Notes: generated by a model not told the origin, from the letters alone. A stretch of 64,000 nucleotides of DNA from Linnemannia schmuckeri (GCA_029449235.1 JANATG010000011.1:1270001-1334000); one strand, 5' to 3'; counted from the first letter of the stretch, positions 10,380 to 22,962 are shown. Made by a program: numbers and translations.

Positions 10380-12135
10380 ATGAGGCTCCATCACCTCCTG
10401 TCATTGCTGCCCGTCATCCTCTCGGTCCAGGTTGTCTGTGCAGAGGGTCCTCAGACCACCCAGCAGTTCTTGGACCAGGCCACCGCCCTTCTTGGCAAAG
10501 GTGAATACAACCTTGCTCTTCAAAGCTACGATGCCGCCATCGGTAAGTTCTGCTCTTGAATGCAACTTGCCCCATCTGCTTTTATGATTGTTCATTCAGT
10601 CATGTAATTAATTTGTACATCTCTCGTTTGTTTAGACCGAGACCCCTCCAACTACATGTCGTACTTCAAGCGAGCAGCAACATATCTGACTCTTGGACGC
10701 AACAACCAGGCATTGGCTGACTTTACAACTATCCTCAAGCTCAAACCCGACTTTGGCCAGGCTCTCCTCCAGCGCGGCAAGATCTACACAAAAGCAGGAG
10801 AGTTTGCCAAGGCTAAGAAGGATCTGGAAGCATACTACGCCAGTCACCAATCGACTGACCCCCAGGCAGTGCAGGAGATCCCAGCTCTTTTGACATCTTT
10901 GGACGAGGCCTCCAAGGCACTCGCCCTCGCCGAAGCTGCAGTTACTGCAGGACGGATGGAGGAGTGTGTTCACATTTTAGGATCTGCCATTCTTACAGCT
11001 CCTCTCTATGTCCCCTTCCGGCTGCAGAGAGCAGAGTGCCACTTGGCTCGAGGCGAGGTCGAGGAGGCTGTGAACGATTTGAACAGAGCCACCCACAACG
11101 CTGCCACCAACCCTCAACTGATGCACCGCCTGTCGACGATGAGCTATTACTCCCTTTATATGCCCGAACAGGCTCTGGCTCAGATCAAGCAGTGTATTTC
11201 CTTTGACCCCGAGAACAAGCTCTGCAAGGCACTCTTCCGCAAGCTCAAGACGACCGAGAAGGAAATTGCCAAGCTGAACTCTGATCTGGAGCGCAACCGC
11301 TGGGCAGGTGTGATCAATAAGTCTGTGGGAGGCGAAAAGTCACTGGTGCGCAATATCGAGACTGAGACATCAGCAATGGAGACCGACAACAAGGCTGTCG
11401 GCAAGATGCCCAAGAGACTTCTCTTGAAGATCTACTCTGCCGCCTGCAAAGCATACACTGAGGTAACTTTTGTGGCCCTTGTTTTGTGTGTTTTGCTTAT
11501 TATTGTATTCTCTTGGATCAAGTGACTAATACCGCAAAATCCATTGTCTTCCGACGTTATAGAACAAGGATACAACAAACGCATTGAAGTGGTGCTCGTC
11601 GACATTGTCGCTGGACGAATCGAATGTTGACGGACTGGTTGGCAGGGGTATGGCGCACATGTTGAACGACGACTTTGAGGAGGCGATCCGCGATTTCACA
11701 AAGGCACAGGAGCTCGCAGGGGGACAGGACCGAGAAATCCACGAAAAGTTGAGCAAGGCCCAGCGTCTACTGAAGCAATCGCAACAAAAGGACTACTACA
11801 AGATTCTGGGAGTATCAAGGAGTGCGACCCAGCGCGAGATCAAGAAAGCCTTCCGCAAGCAGGCCTTGCTCTGGCACCCCGATACCTACCGTGGCGATTT
11901 GACTCCAGACCAAGTGGAGAAGAAGATGGCCGGCTTGAACGAGGCGTATGAGGTTCTGAGCGATCCCGAGTTGAGGGCACGGTTCGACAACGGCGATGAT
12001 CCCAACGATCCTCAGGCACAGCAGAACCCCTTCGGACAAGGTTTTGGTGGTAACCCCTTCTTTTTCCAACAAGGAGGTAGTCCATTCGGTCAACAGGCCG
12101 GGGGCGGAGGCTTCCAGTTCAACTTTCAATTCTAG
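10380..12135 (+). CDS. DNAJC3: DNAJC3/P58IPK-like ER-lumen TPR and J-domain co-chaperone
   Basis: Co-chaperone that binds unfolded proteins in the ER lumen through TPR repeats and hands them to BiP through its J domain. Splice model: 10380-10542, 10636-11462, 11563-12135, giving 520 residues with frame kept. The N-terminus is a signal peptide (LLSLLPVILSVQVVCA). TPR repeats fill about residues 28-400. The J domain starts at KDYYKILG (about 407) with HPD at 435-437, in HPDTY rather than the common HPDKY. A Gly/Phe/Gln-rich tail ends at 520 with no KDEL-type signal, as in animal P58IPK. An AATAAA lies at 12141. Intron 2 is open for 60 coding bases before a stop and encodes a very hydrophobic tail (see findings). 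Confidence 0.93.
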
Positions 12136-15100
12136 ACGCTAATAAACCTGCACCCTTAATCATTTTATTTGTCGCTTACTTTGGTTGTTTTTCTTGGAAG
12201 TATTGACGCCACTAATCTTGCCATGTGTTTGCTGTTCTTATTGTTGCCATTGTTGCCATACCCTCGCGCGCTATTGTTTGCCGGTTCTTTGTTCATGTTT
12301 TCTGAAAACAAAAAAACGGTGCTGGCTTCGTCGGTTATGATGTCGCTTGATGTCATATTCTTTTTGTAATCATAAGCCCATCTCAAGTGCCAAGATTAAT
12401 TGGGTATGCAGACCAAGAATTTAGAGGTCCCACTGAGATATTTTTCTCACACAAAAAAAACAACTAAAGGATGCTAGCGCCCATAGTGCATATAAGACGG
12501 CGCTAAGGAGAAACATAGAAATATGAATAAGGACACGATACGATGGCGCCGAGCGCGTTTATACATATTTATTTTGAAAGGCGCGCGGTGGCGCTCCAAC
12601 ACATATTCTGAAAAGTTGAGACGTTTTTTTTTATTTTTTATTTTTTATTTTTTTTAGTTTCCTGCTCATGCAACCAATGCACCCGAGCGCGCGCGGGAAC
12701 ACTTAAACAAACAAACAGAATGCGCATGCACACACAAGTCGACAAGCATGCTGTCTACACTGGTGGCCAAATTTTATGCAAAGTTTTCTTTTACGTGTCT
12801 GTACTAAAAGGTTACTCATCCTCACTTATCATCTATCAAGAAACCACACGCGTTTTGAACAATGCTTATCGAAACATAAAGAGAGGTGAGGGAAGTTCAA
12901 TTGCTATTTTGTGGGAAAATACAATGTGTTACTGCTCTTTTCTTTACTATAAGCCAAAGGTTATTTTTAAATACGAACAAGTCTTTTGAAGGGTGTAATA
13001 GGTGAAGCCAACGTAGGCCGAGTACTTATGTGCATAGGCAAAGAAAAGATGTAGGCGAAGAGGTAAAGGATCTGTTGAGAAAAGTGCCAGCAGCAAGAAC
13101 TCTCTTTCTCTTTGCTCTCTGTTGCTAATTGTGGCGTACCGGCGCGTTGTCAAGCCACCATTCGTTCGTTTAAGTTCAGGTTCAGGTTCAGGGAACGACA
13201 CAAACAGTCGCATGTCAAAAGAAAAACCAAAGCTCTGATTGCATGTTTTTCCTTTAGTCAAACAGAAGAAAAAAAGAGGGTGCCGTTCCTTGTAAATGGG
13301 ATGGGATGGGATGGGATGGGGAATGGGCCAATCGCAGCTCTATCCTGGCGATCATGACTCTGTAATATTTTTTTTGTTTATGAATTTCGTATTTGCGAAT
13401 GCTTCCAAGTCCAAGCAACAGATTTTGTAAACAAACAAAAAGGTCAGGGAATACATCGTCCGAACGCGCACAAGGAGAGAACGATAGTAGATCGAATAAA
13501 ATAGAAGAAAAAAAGAGAGGGAAGCAAAGGCGCGTGAGCAGGAAAAAAAAACAAAAAAACGGCTTTAAGCAGCCGTTGCAACAATGACGCCCTGGTCCAG
13601 ACAAAAAAAAATTCAAGGAACCCGTCAAAGAGCGAAAGCCAAATGATGATTCCTACTCCGTTAGTTCCATTTCCCAAGGCTTTGTTGGTCTTCTCTTTGT
13701 TCCTCTCTCACCACCAACAACCATTGAAAAAATAAGGGAGTGACAGGTCACTTTGACGGGTCATGGTTTGTCCTGTTTCGATCGGATCGCTTGATGGTCT
13801 GGGGTTTCGAGAACGAGCACCCTAGTTTATGATGCCTGAGATTTTTTCTACAATGCATGTTTTCCCCACTGAAAGTTCTTTTTCGAAAAGCCGTTATCAG
13901 ATAGAAAGGCGAAGTCGGTCGGATAGGATCAAAACAGAGCGCAAACGTGGGAAGGTCAGGGTTGAATGTCCTAAAGAGGAAGAAGAATACGTAAAACGTC
14001 GACCATTGAAAGTGTGTAGAAACGGGTCTGACTGCGTGTGAGAAAGAAAGGAGTGCTTCAAATGGGATATGCGACACCCCGGGATAGAGAGCTCCGGAGA
14101 TGGATGCATGCATAGGTATAAGCATGGGCGCGGCATTTTGATTGCTAAAACCCTTTGCGCTTGGTACTACAGCCTCCATCCCTTGCGCGTAGAAAAGCAT
14201 GGGATGGCGTGTTCGCGTGGCCGCATAATCTAACTACACTCGATCCGTTCCTTTGTGCCTTGTCAACTTGTGAATGGTCCAATTTCGTCAAAGTCCGTAA
14301 ACGGTATGAATGCGAAAAAATTAATAATTTATGTTGTGAAGAGCAGAGAAAGAGACCAAAAAAAAGGAATCGGTCCTGATTTTTTTTTTTTTTCTGACGC
14401 GGGGATTTGCAATTCTTGAAGAAGGAGAAAAGGAGTTCAAAGGGAGGTAAACAATTTTTTTTTTTTTTTTTTTTTAAATGTTACTCAGGACTTTTGGGTT
14501 TGAATCCCTTTTTTTTATATTTTTTTATTTTTAACATAACTGCAACATAGGAAAAAAACCTTGTCCAAAATCGGACACAGGACCGCACTGGAGGCATTTT
14601 GTGGGAGAATAGTGTCGACATATGAAAAGGGGTGCATGATACACGTCTAGGGCTGGACGTGGTGCACGCACAGGCTGATGAGGAGCAGGAGGGAGAGCAT
14701 GACAGGACAAGACAAGAGGAAACACAAAGCAATTGAGAAATTATCATTCGATCCCCCTAGAGTTTTATCTCAGGGTCACTCATAAAAAAAAAAGAGCCGG
14801 ATCAAGCACGACAAAGAACGAAAAACACCTTCGCTGAGTGAATGGATCTTGATTGACCAACATCGCATCCTTAACCTTCCTCTTCTTCAATATTTTGTCT
14901 CTCTTCTTCATCCTCCACTTCCCTCATTCAACCCACATACACAGTCGACAAAAAAGGTGGAAGAGGGGTCATGGAGTGATCAATGGAGGGAAAAAAGAGA
15001 AGGGACAGAAACTGGAGTGCAGATAGACAGATGGATTTTTTGAATTTTTTGGTAAAAGTAGTTCGTTGTGGCACGAATGTTGCCTCTCAAGAAAAAAAAG

Positions 15101-16500
15101 AATCAGTCGAGGCCCCCTTTTGCTTCTTTTTCGTTTCGGGTAATAACAACAACAAAAAGGCAAAAAACAAAAAAGGGTCAGATCAACTTCATACGTGTCT
15201 TACGAATGGTTCGGGTATTTTGAGTTCCTGTGATCACCTCTTTCTTCTCTCTATCACTTCGCTTTCTCGTTTCTCTCTCATTTCTCACAAGAAAAACAAA
15301 GGCGTAAAAAAAAAAGTTGGAACAAAATGGAAGGTACACACGGTATAAAGGATAATCCCTCACTTCTATCCCTTCTTGCCTCCAGATTACGGTGGACCAA
15401 CCAGAGATCCTCGCGAAGAAAAGAAAATGCGAGCCCGTGGTAGGTTTTCTATTTTTCGTTTCTATCCCATCCCATGCTAAAGGACGCAGATACGAGATAC
15501 CCCAGGGCCATGCCGCGAACCATTTTATTGTGTTCTCGACTTGTCAAAGAGAACCGCGAAGACGAGATAAACCCTTGCGGTCGTCCTTTTTAGCTCACAT
15601 TTTGTGCTCAAAAAATATTTGGGACATCGGGTTCCCTTTTGTTTGACGAAGTGCTTTTTTTTTTTTTTTTTTTTTGCGAAGCACTTTCGTTTTTGTTCAT
15701 ACCGTGGAAAAAACGAACGAGAGGGTGTAAAGAAGGTAGTCGGCAATTTTATTTGTACGTGAATTGAATAACAAAAGTTTGATGGAGAATTATTTCAAAA
15801 GTATGCTGTTGTGTATGTTGAAGGAATAGAGAGGGTGACAAGAGAAAAAGGCGGAAAAAAGGGAAAGAGAAGGTAAGAAAGAAGGAAAGCAGAGGAGAGG
15901 AGAGGTGAATGTTCAGTTGTTCAAGGGAGTAAAAGGGCATATCGCAATTTCACGTATGAAGATTTGGGTCAGTGGTTGCGGGGTTCAGAAAAATGTCTTT
16001 TTTGGCTGCAGGTTCAGCCATCGGGTCATTAGAGAGCGAGATCATATCTTTAGGAAAAGAGAAAAACGAGAGGAAAAAGGTGAGATTTCTATGGCACATC
16101 CGCACATCCGCATGTTGTTGCTTGTCTTTTTTTCCACGTTATAAAGAAGGACTTGGTATTTTGTAATTTTGGGATTGAGTTGACTCTGTTCGTTTATTCA
16201 GTCAGCCTGCTCTATTTTTTGAAGTTGACAATGAATTGTCATGTCCGGGGTTGGCTCAGACAGCGACATTTTTTATTTTGTTCTCGTTGTGCTTTTCTGT
16301 TGTATGTGTACGAGTGATTGTGTATTTGTGTGTGTGGCATGTCGGTGGGTCAGGTTGTGTTTTTGTTTCCTTTTTATTTTGCACCCCGCGTGTTGCCTTT
16401 GATTAGTGAGTGGACAAACAACAATGCGGAGCGAAAAACCTCTTCCCTACCCCCTTATCGACAACAATAATTATCTCACTCTGTTTCAATCGATCGTATC
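12136..16500. other. 4.4-kb gene-poor intergenic region
   Basis: No gene can be supported. It contains many homopolymer runs (T runs near 14380, 14455-14475 and 15655-15675), the GGGAT array at 13298-13321, and a small inverted repeat near 12475-12505 (TAGCGCC...GGCGCTA). At 15370-15440 one short frame has gene-like codon use and reads YPFLPPDYGGPTRDPREEKK, with a GT after it, but no adjoining exons were found. Confidence 0.5.
13298..13321 (+). repeat. GGGAT tandem array, potential G-quadruplex
   Basis: Four GGGAT units followed by GGGG give five G-tracts of at least three Gs separated by AT. This matches the standard quadruplex-forming pattern. It is far from any gene start found here. Confidence 0.8.
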
Positions 16501-16512
16501 TCTTCCTCCACA

Positions 16513-16520
16513 TATATAAG
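16513..16520 (+). promoter_or_regulatory. TATA box of ornithine decarboxylase
   Basis: TATATAAG, a consensus TATA box, lies about 850 bp upstream of the ODC start codon. A T-run of about 27 bases follows at 16543-16571, and then a C/T-rich ATG-free leader. Its use as core promoter is inferred. Confidence 0.55.
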
Positions 16521-16540
16521 ACGCATTTTGCTGTTTTCCC

Positions 16541-16571
<31 letters not shown>

Positions 16572-17362
16572 GTCCTTACAGTCTTTTCTGTTCATCCACT
16601 TCTCCATCCACCTTCCAACAACCCAACTAACACACACACAAGCACACCCCAGCTCACCAGCCTACAAACAAGCAAACTCCAGTTAACTCTACCTCCTTTC
16701 TTTTTCTTTTTCATCCAAAACTTTTCAGCATCCTCCACCAAGGATCATCCCAGCTTTCCCTCGCTAGTTTCTCACTCTAGTCAGTATCCCCCGAGCCCAT
16801 CTCAAATCTGCTAGACAGTCCACAACCTTTTGCTGTCTTCTTCTCTTTCCGTTTTTTCTTTAAAAAACAAACCCAACCCCAACCTTTTCTCCCTTAAAAG
16901 AGATCCCCCGGGCTTCCACCCATTTCCCATCCAGGCAGGCCGTTCACCTTCGGTTTGCTATTAACATCACGGCGCTACGCAACAGTAACATCAGGTCCAT
17001 TCTCTTTCGGCGATCGCCTCCCTGGCTTCCCGAGAACCAAGGTCTTGTCTGAACTACTCTACTGTCTTCAGGCTCACCTTTTCAAAAAAACGTCTAGTTT
17101 TCCACTCTTCTTCTACTCTATCGAACCTCTCATTGGGAAGCTTTTCTTCCGTCTCTTCCACCGCCCGTCCCGCTCTTTTGTTCCTCCTACCCTTTTAAAC
17201 TCTTCTCACAGCCCTGTCCAGGCACCGTCGAGAGAGTAACCACCCCTATTCCTACCAAGAACATCCTACCGTAGTCAATTGACTCACTCCTGCTCCCCCG
17301 CCCGCTCATTTCGCGCCAATCTACCCTTTTTATCCCTTCCTGTCCCTCTTTTTATCCAACCC
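16572..17362 (+). promoter_or_regulatory. Long C/T-rich, ATG-free 5' leader of ODC
   Basis: No ATG occurs on the plus strand from about 16427 to the ODC start at 17363. Random sequence of this length would contain about a dozen. This fits a long untranslated leader under selection against upstream start codons. The transcription start is not proven, and an undetected 5'-UTR intron is possible. Confidence 0.55.
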
Positions 17363-18984
17363 ATGATCGATATTTCCTTGCAGCAAGACCAATTCGAGGT
17401 CGTGCCCGCCTTGGTGCAGCCCACCTTGGTTGAGGTCCTCAAGTCCCGCGTCAAGGCCGAGATGGCCCTGGATGTTGCCCTCCCTCAGGTCCACACCCTC
17501 CCCATCGACCAGATGCTCCAGGCCCGTTTGGCCTCTTTTGACCCCGAGATGGAAGATGCCGAGGCTGACAATGCCTTCTACATTGCCGATCTTGGTGAGG
17601 TCTACCGCCAGCACTTGCGCTGGAAGGCTCTCTTGCCCCGTATCGAGCCCTTCTTTGGTAAGTGATTTGTCCAAGTGTGTGTGGTCATGATGATGATCGG
17701 GGTCACCACGATAGCAAGAGTTCGTTGTTATCTTTCGCCTCCCTTTTGTTATTCTAAACGGATCCAATGGATCAGACTCTGAGCTCAGGACCCTCGGGGG
17801 GGGGGGGGGGTTATTTTTCTTCGTACAAAACTTTTATTCTTTTCATATTCCGATCGTCAGACTCACCCCATTTTTTTTGTGTTTCTAAATATTCCTTCCT
17901 TCAATTAGCTATGAAATGCAATCCCGATCCTATGGTCATGCGTCTCCTGGCCTCCCTCGGTGCCGGCTTCGATTGTGCTTCCAAGAACGAAATCCAGTCC
18001 GTTCTCAACATGGGCGTCGACCCTTCTCGCATCATTTATGCCAACCCCTGCAAGCAGAACTCCTTCGTCAAGTACGCCTACACCAACAAGGTCCGCATGA
18101 TGACTTTTGACAACGCCGAGGAGCTCCACAAGATCAAGCGCTTCCACCCCGAGGCCCAGTTGGTTCTCCGCATCTTGACCGACGACTCCAAGTCGCTCTG
18201 CAAGCTCGGACTCAAGTTTGGCGCTCCCCTCGACACCACTGGATTCTTGCTGGCCACTGCTCAGGAGTTGGGATTGGACGTCATTGGAGTCTCGTTCCAC
18301 GTTGGATCTGGCTGCTTCGATGCCAACGCCTTCGGCGAGGCCGTCATCCGCGCTCGCCGTGTCTTTGACCAGGCCAAGGAGTACGGCTATGAGTTCAACT
18401 TTTTGGACGTTGGTGGTGGATTCCCATCTGCTCATGTGACCGAGGGCATCACGTTCGAGAAGGTCGCCACCATCTTGGGATCTACTGTCGATGCCCTGTT
18501 CGGCCCCGAGGTTCGCGTCATTGCCGAACCTGGTCGCTACTACGTTGGATCGGCCTTCACCCTTGCCACCCAGGTCATTGCCCGCCGCACTATTGTTCGC
18601 GATCTCGCCGAGGCCTTCACCGCCGAGCAGAGCCAGAGCCCTTCGCACATGTACTATATCAACGACGGCATGTATGGCTCGTTCAACTGCATTATGTTTG
18701 ACCACCAAGTCTGCGAGCCCAAGGTTCTTGTCAAGGACAACGCCTTCACTTACAAGCAGGCCATCGCTGAGCCCCACGGCTTTGCCTCTGTCTGGGGTCC
18801 CACTTGCGATAGCATTGACTGCATCTCGCCCAAGTCAAGCTTGCCCCTCATGGAGACTGGCGACTGGCTTTACTTTGAGAATATGGGAGCCTATACCATC
18901 ACGGCTGCCTCTCAGTTCAACGGCTTTCGCAAGAGTGAGATTCTCTACACCACATCCGAGCAGGAGGTTTCGCTTCATTTTTAG
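17363..18984 (+). CDS. ODC1: Ornithine decarboxylase
   Basis: PLP-dependent decarboxylase that converts ornithine to putrescine, the committed step of polyamine synthesis, in the cytosol. Splice model: 17363-17657 and 17909-18984, giving 456 residues, a normal family length. The PLP lysine is in FFAMKCNPDP (K101), which the splice junction creates. Other family signatures are HVGSG (about 18299-18313), GGGFP, EPGRYYVGSAF and NDGMYGSFNC. The active-site cysteine is in GPTCDSID (about C398). The C-terminus is short (SEQEVSLHF). Starting at 17363 uses the first ATG after the TATA box. The 251-bp intron carries a run of 15 G. In other fungi ODC is controlled after translation by antizyme, and no antizyme gene lies in this window. 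Confidence 0.97.
17796..17810 (+). repeat. Run of 15 G within the ODC intron
   Basis: An uninterrupted G15 tract lies about 140 bp into the only ODC intron. Such a tract is mutable and can form a quadruplex in the pre-mRNA. Confidence 0.9.
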
Positions 18985-19505
18985 GAGAATGAAGTTTGAA
19001 GCTATGTGTGTGTTGAAGATGATAACAAGGACAGTTATCGTCACCGGAGTCTTGCCCTTAAAGTTGTCCGTTGCACTTCCCAGCCATGCATAGGCCTCTT
19101 TATGTTCTAGTGTTCCCCAGCCATTTTTTTTTTTTTTTTTTTTTTTTTTAATTGCGATCTTGATCATTATCATAATAAACATCATTGTCTGCATACACTT
19201 AGTTGTCTACCTTATTCTGCATGTACATGGAGAGGTCGATCCATCTGAGATAATGGCTTTACCAGGAGTAAGGGTTTTGCAGGTGAAGTTGACAAGAATT
19301 ACGAATCGGATTTTTTTCACTTTGTCTTTTTTTCGTAGACAAGAGAGAGCCCAAAAATTGCCACCAAACTTGACCAGTCACGAGCATCTTTTCGCATAAC
19401 AACGCGCGAACATTTTGCCACCACTTTTCTTCCCCATTCCTTTCTTGTCCTTCTCACCTGCTCCTCTCCACTCTTCTCCACCAACCCGACCTCTCACGAC
19501 TCACC
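18985..19505. other. ODC 3' region and CTP1 promoter
   Basis: Contains a T-run of about 27 bases (19123-19149), an AATAAA at about 19175, and a C/T-rich stretch at 19420-19500 just before the next gene. No other gene is seen. Confidence 0.45.
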
Positions 19506-22500
19506 ATGCGTCCCGACGAAACACTACCGCGTGCTGATGCTGATCCAGGCCAGGCATCGGCCCGTCCGCATCATCCACAAAGTCAATCTACAGGTCAAGT
19601 GTCAGCACCTAAAACACCACCACAGCAACAACCCCATGGCAACAATCACTCGTCGCATCATACCCAGGTAGCAACCATCACAGCAACTAACACAGCCACC
19701 ATTCGACGAAGGCAGACATCACAACCTCAACAGCTGCAACAACAACAAGAGCAAGAACAACAGCAACCAGAAGCACAACTACGACGACGACAAGAGACGG
19801 AGCAGGAGCGCCATGCACGCAAGTCAAGTTCATCCACAACACAGTCATCAACCAACAGTGGCAGCCGCAGGCAACATCAACAGTCTGCCACTGAGTCTTC
19901 CAACTACAACTTTGCTGCACCCATGGCAATACAAGACCACCTCATGCAAGCCGCTCATCACGCGCAAGCTCTGCAACAGCGGAACGCGGGTTCGTGAGAA
20001 AATCCTTTTTTTCGATGTTGTTTCAGTGGTTCAAGGCTTGCGTTTTTGTTCTCATCAACAACACAAAAAAGAGCAAACCAATCTAAACTAACCAGTTTCT
20101 TTGTGTTGTTGCTTTTCATCAATAGAACTGGAGGCTGAGAATAGGATTCTGAAGGAGGCAGTACAGCAACACAAGTTGAGCGCGATTGACTGGTGCATGA
20201 CGGCCAAGGAGTATCAACAGGACCGGAATATGATGACTCTTCGGCTTGAGGAACTAGAGATGGAACTAGCGCGGATGGCCTACAACAAAAAGGCTGACAA
20301 AGCTTTAGCTCGAGCTGAAAAGTCAAATAGTACAACGGCGGGACTTTCATCGTCGTCGTCACATCAACAGCCCTCCAAGGTCAAGACTTTAGCGCAGACC
20401 ACAAAGGATTACGAGGATAACGATGAATTGGCTACTCGTCATCAGTTCCTTAGTCAGTCTATCAGCCAAATCCTGGATGAGATGTAAGTTATCGTTTGCA
20501 TTGACGAACATAAATGCATCTGGACACAATATCACACTTTGAGCTTAAATTAATTATATGTTCTGCCAATTACTAATAGGACTCCAAAACAATCGGAGCC
20601 GCCGTTGCCTATTCATGGCAAAACACACAATGGAGGTCAGAACCAAGATGCTGATAACCGTACATCAAAGCTGCCGTCTGCTCTAAAGCAATCTTTCAAG
20701 TCGTCCAAATGCAAATGCGGCTGCCAGGAGGAACTTCGAGCATGGAAGACCCGATGCAAATATGCCGAGAATCGAGCGACAGCACAAGAGTTGAGGTGCG
20801 AGCAAATGATCGTATACAAGGATGCCTACAAGACAAAGTGGACTCAGTGGAGGGAGGACCAGATCCAGCAACAATACCAGCAACGGATGAGGGCAGCCAT
20901 GCCTTTCAGTACTTCCCGGCACATGTCGCCCTTCCAAACAGCCAGCCTTCAACAACAATACCTTCAACAGCAGCAACAGTACCAAGGAAGTTTACCGATC
21001 TCCAGTTACGAAGGTGGCTTCAAGCGTGCTCGTTTCGCGTCAGAAGGCAGTGAGACCTCGTCACAACGACAGGAGCGGACGGAACGGAATACCATCTATA
21101 ATCAAATTACTACAAGTTTCGTGCCAGGAGGCCAAGCCGAACGACGGAAATCGAGCACTAACATCAGACGAACTAAGGGCAAGGGTTCAGCCGAGGAGCC
21201 TCACATCTTGGTCGACCGAGATGATGGATCGAGCTCTGAAGGGTTCGTTGGGTCGAGCACGAGTTCGAAAAGACATCGGATGGAGCCTACGGTTCTGAAT
21301 TCATCAAACGGGAACGAAACCCCGGCGGAATATGAGAATTCCGCAATGTCGCCTACATTTCCGTCGGACATGACCTTGCGCCTTCGACAATATCAACTCG
21401 ACTCTGAAGACGACGACGAAGGATCTGACGGCTATGCCAGCCCGAGCAACAGACTAACCTTTCGTGGACAGTCATGGCATCGTCAAGGATCGCCCAACAC
21501 ACCCCTGTTTCGTTCACACGAGCAAGGTACATTATCCCGTGCGCAACAGCAACAACAGCGGGTCACTGTAGCACCCGACTTTATCCTATCAGAGAACCAC
21601 GCACCAGCTTCCTTGTCCGACTATGCTTCGGATCGATCCTCGCCGCCAATGTTCGATACGGCCGATTTCATTACCCAAAAGTCCTCTGCACGATCGCATG
21701 CAACTGCTACGAATGCGAAGATCTCGCCGGCCCATCGGCAGGCTGGAAGAGAAGGGAGTTTAGGAACGCGAGCAGGGGTGATGATGGGAGCAGGAGCGGC
21801 CAAAATGACTATCGCCGAGAGACATCACTCTAAGCCATATGGAATAGCGATTGTTCCGAATGGCGGGAGGCGAAACTCCAGTTCTGCCGAGCCCTTCACT
21901 GTTTACGAAGACCCAGATCCCGCCGCACCAGCCAGTGTCGTCCTTGAAACGCCCCTTGAACTCCAGGGCATCAGGAGAGACAAGCCAATCTCGACAGCCA
22001 AAGCGGTCCCAGAGATGATTGAGATTGCTGAGGACGATCACGCAGCTCCAGGGCAAACGAGCCATGGCAGTGATGGAGGTGAGAGTGGTGCTGTCGGTGT
22101 CGAAGATAATGATGGAAGATCCGACAAGGAGAATAGCCCACCTAAGCCTGGTGCTATAGAGCGACGAGATTCGGACGGGATGATGGACTTTGAAGAGGCG
22201 ACCGGTACACTTGTTCGTCGAGATATTTCCCCATCGAAGGCAAATGTTTCTGAGGAGCGTATCTACAACTATACCGAGAGGCGCAAGAACAAACGAAAAC
22301 TAATGCATGGTCACAACTGTGAATGCTGTAGACGCGTAAGTTTTTCCAACTCTGTTGAAGTGGTTTCCTTTGCTCCTTTGAGTATGTAACATCGAGTGCT
22401 TATTAATGTTTTCCTTCTTTGTTGCCTTTTTATAGTTCTACGAGATAACGGGACCACTGCCTCTGCCGGATGGATACAGCCATTTCTTTCAGCCAATTCC

Positions 22501-22810
22501 TCGGCCGGGTGATAAGGAGGTGTGGGAAAAGACGGACGAAGAGCGGTTACAGGATCGGATCCAGCAGGTGTCGAGGCATCGTGTGCATCATATGCCACCG
22601 TTGACGCCACCAGGGTACTGGAATACGGATTTCCCGTCGACGCCTGAACGCAAGAAGTGGGATGAGATTGATCGAGAGAGACGTGAGCGGAAGCGACATC
22701 AGGAGTCGCATCAGGCTGAGAAGCAGCAGCGTCAACGACGTGGTGCTGGTGGTGGTGGCAGTTCGAGTCGTGCGGGTCCTTCTGGAGTATCATCTCGTTC
22801 AAACTTTTGA
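19506..22810 (+). CDS. CTP1: CtIP/Sae2/Ctp1-like DNA end-resection protein
   Basis: Cofactor of the Mre11-Rad50-Nbs1 nuclease that starts resection of DNA double-strand breaks. Splice model: 19506-19989, 20126-20483, 20580-22335, 22436-22810, giving 990 residues with all phases consistent. Residues 1-161 are Gln/His-rich and disordered. A coiled coil starts at ELEAENRILKEAVQQH (162 onward), where CtIP proteins oligomerise. The long middle is disordered, with acidic, Ser and Gln stretches. The C-terminal family domain is clear: HNCECCRRFYE (859-869, zinc-binding cysteines), then SRHRVHHMPPLTPPGYW (912-928) and FPSTP (932-936), matching the CtIP RHR...PPxTPxxFW...FPST block. It is much longer than yeast Sae2 and closer to CtIP. 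The first donor (GTTCGT) is unusual. An AATAAA is at 22866. Confidence 0.85.
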
Positions 22811-22962
22811 TATTTTTTCATTCTGTATCCCTTTCGTAGCCTTTTTTTTTTTGTTGTGATTTTTAAATAAACGTTAATATTCTAGAGGTATGATACAAGT
22901 TAAAAGTTAGGGGGTAATTACGTTTCTATGATAAAATGAAGGAAGAGGTAGAGGAGGGGATT

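Noticed and set aside
13296..13321. GGGAT repeats as telomere sequence
   Set aside because: Only four units, not the TTAGGG type usual in fungi, and lying well inside gene-bearing DNA.
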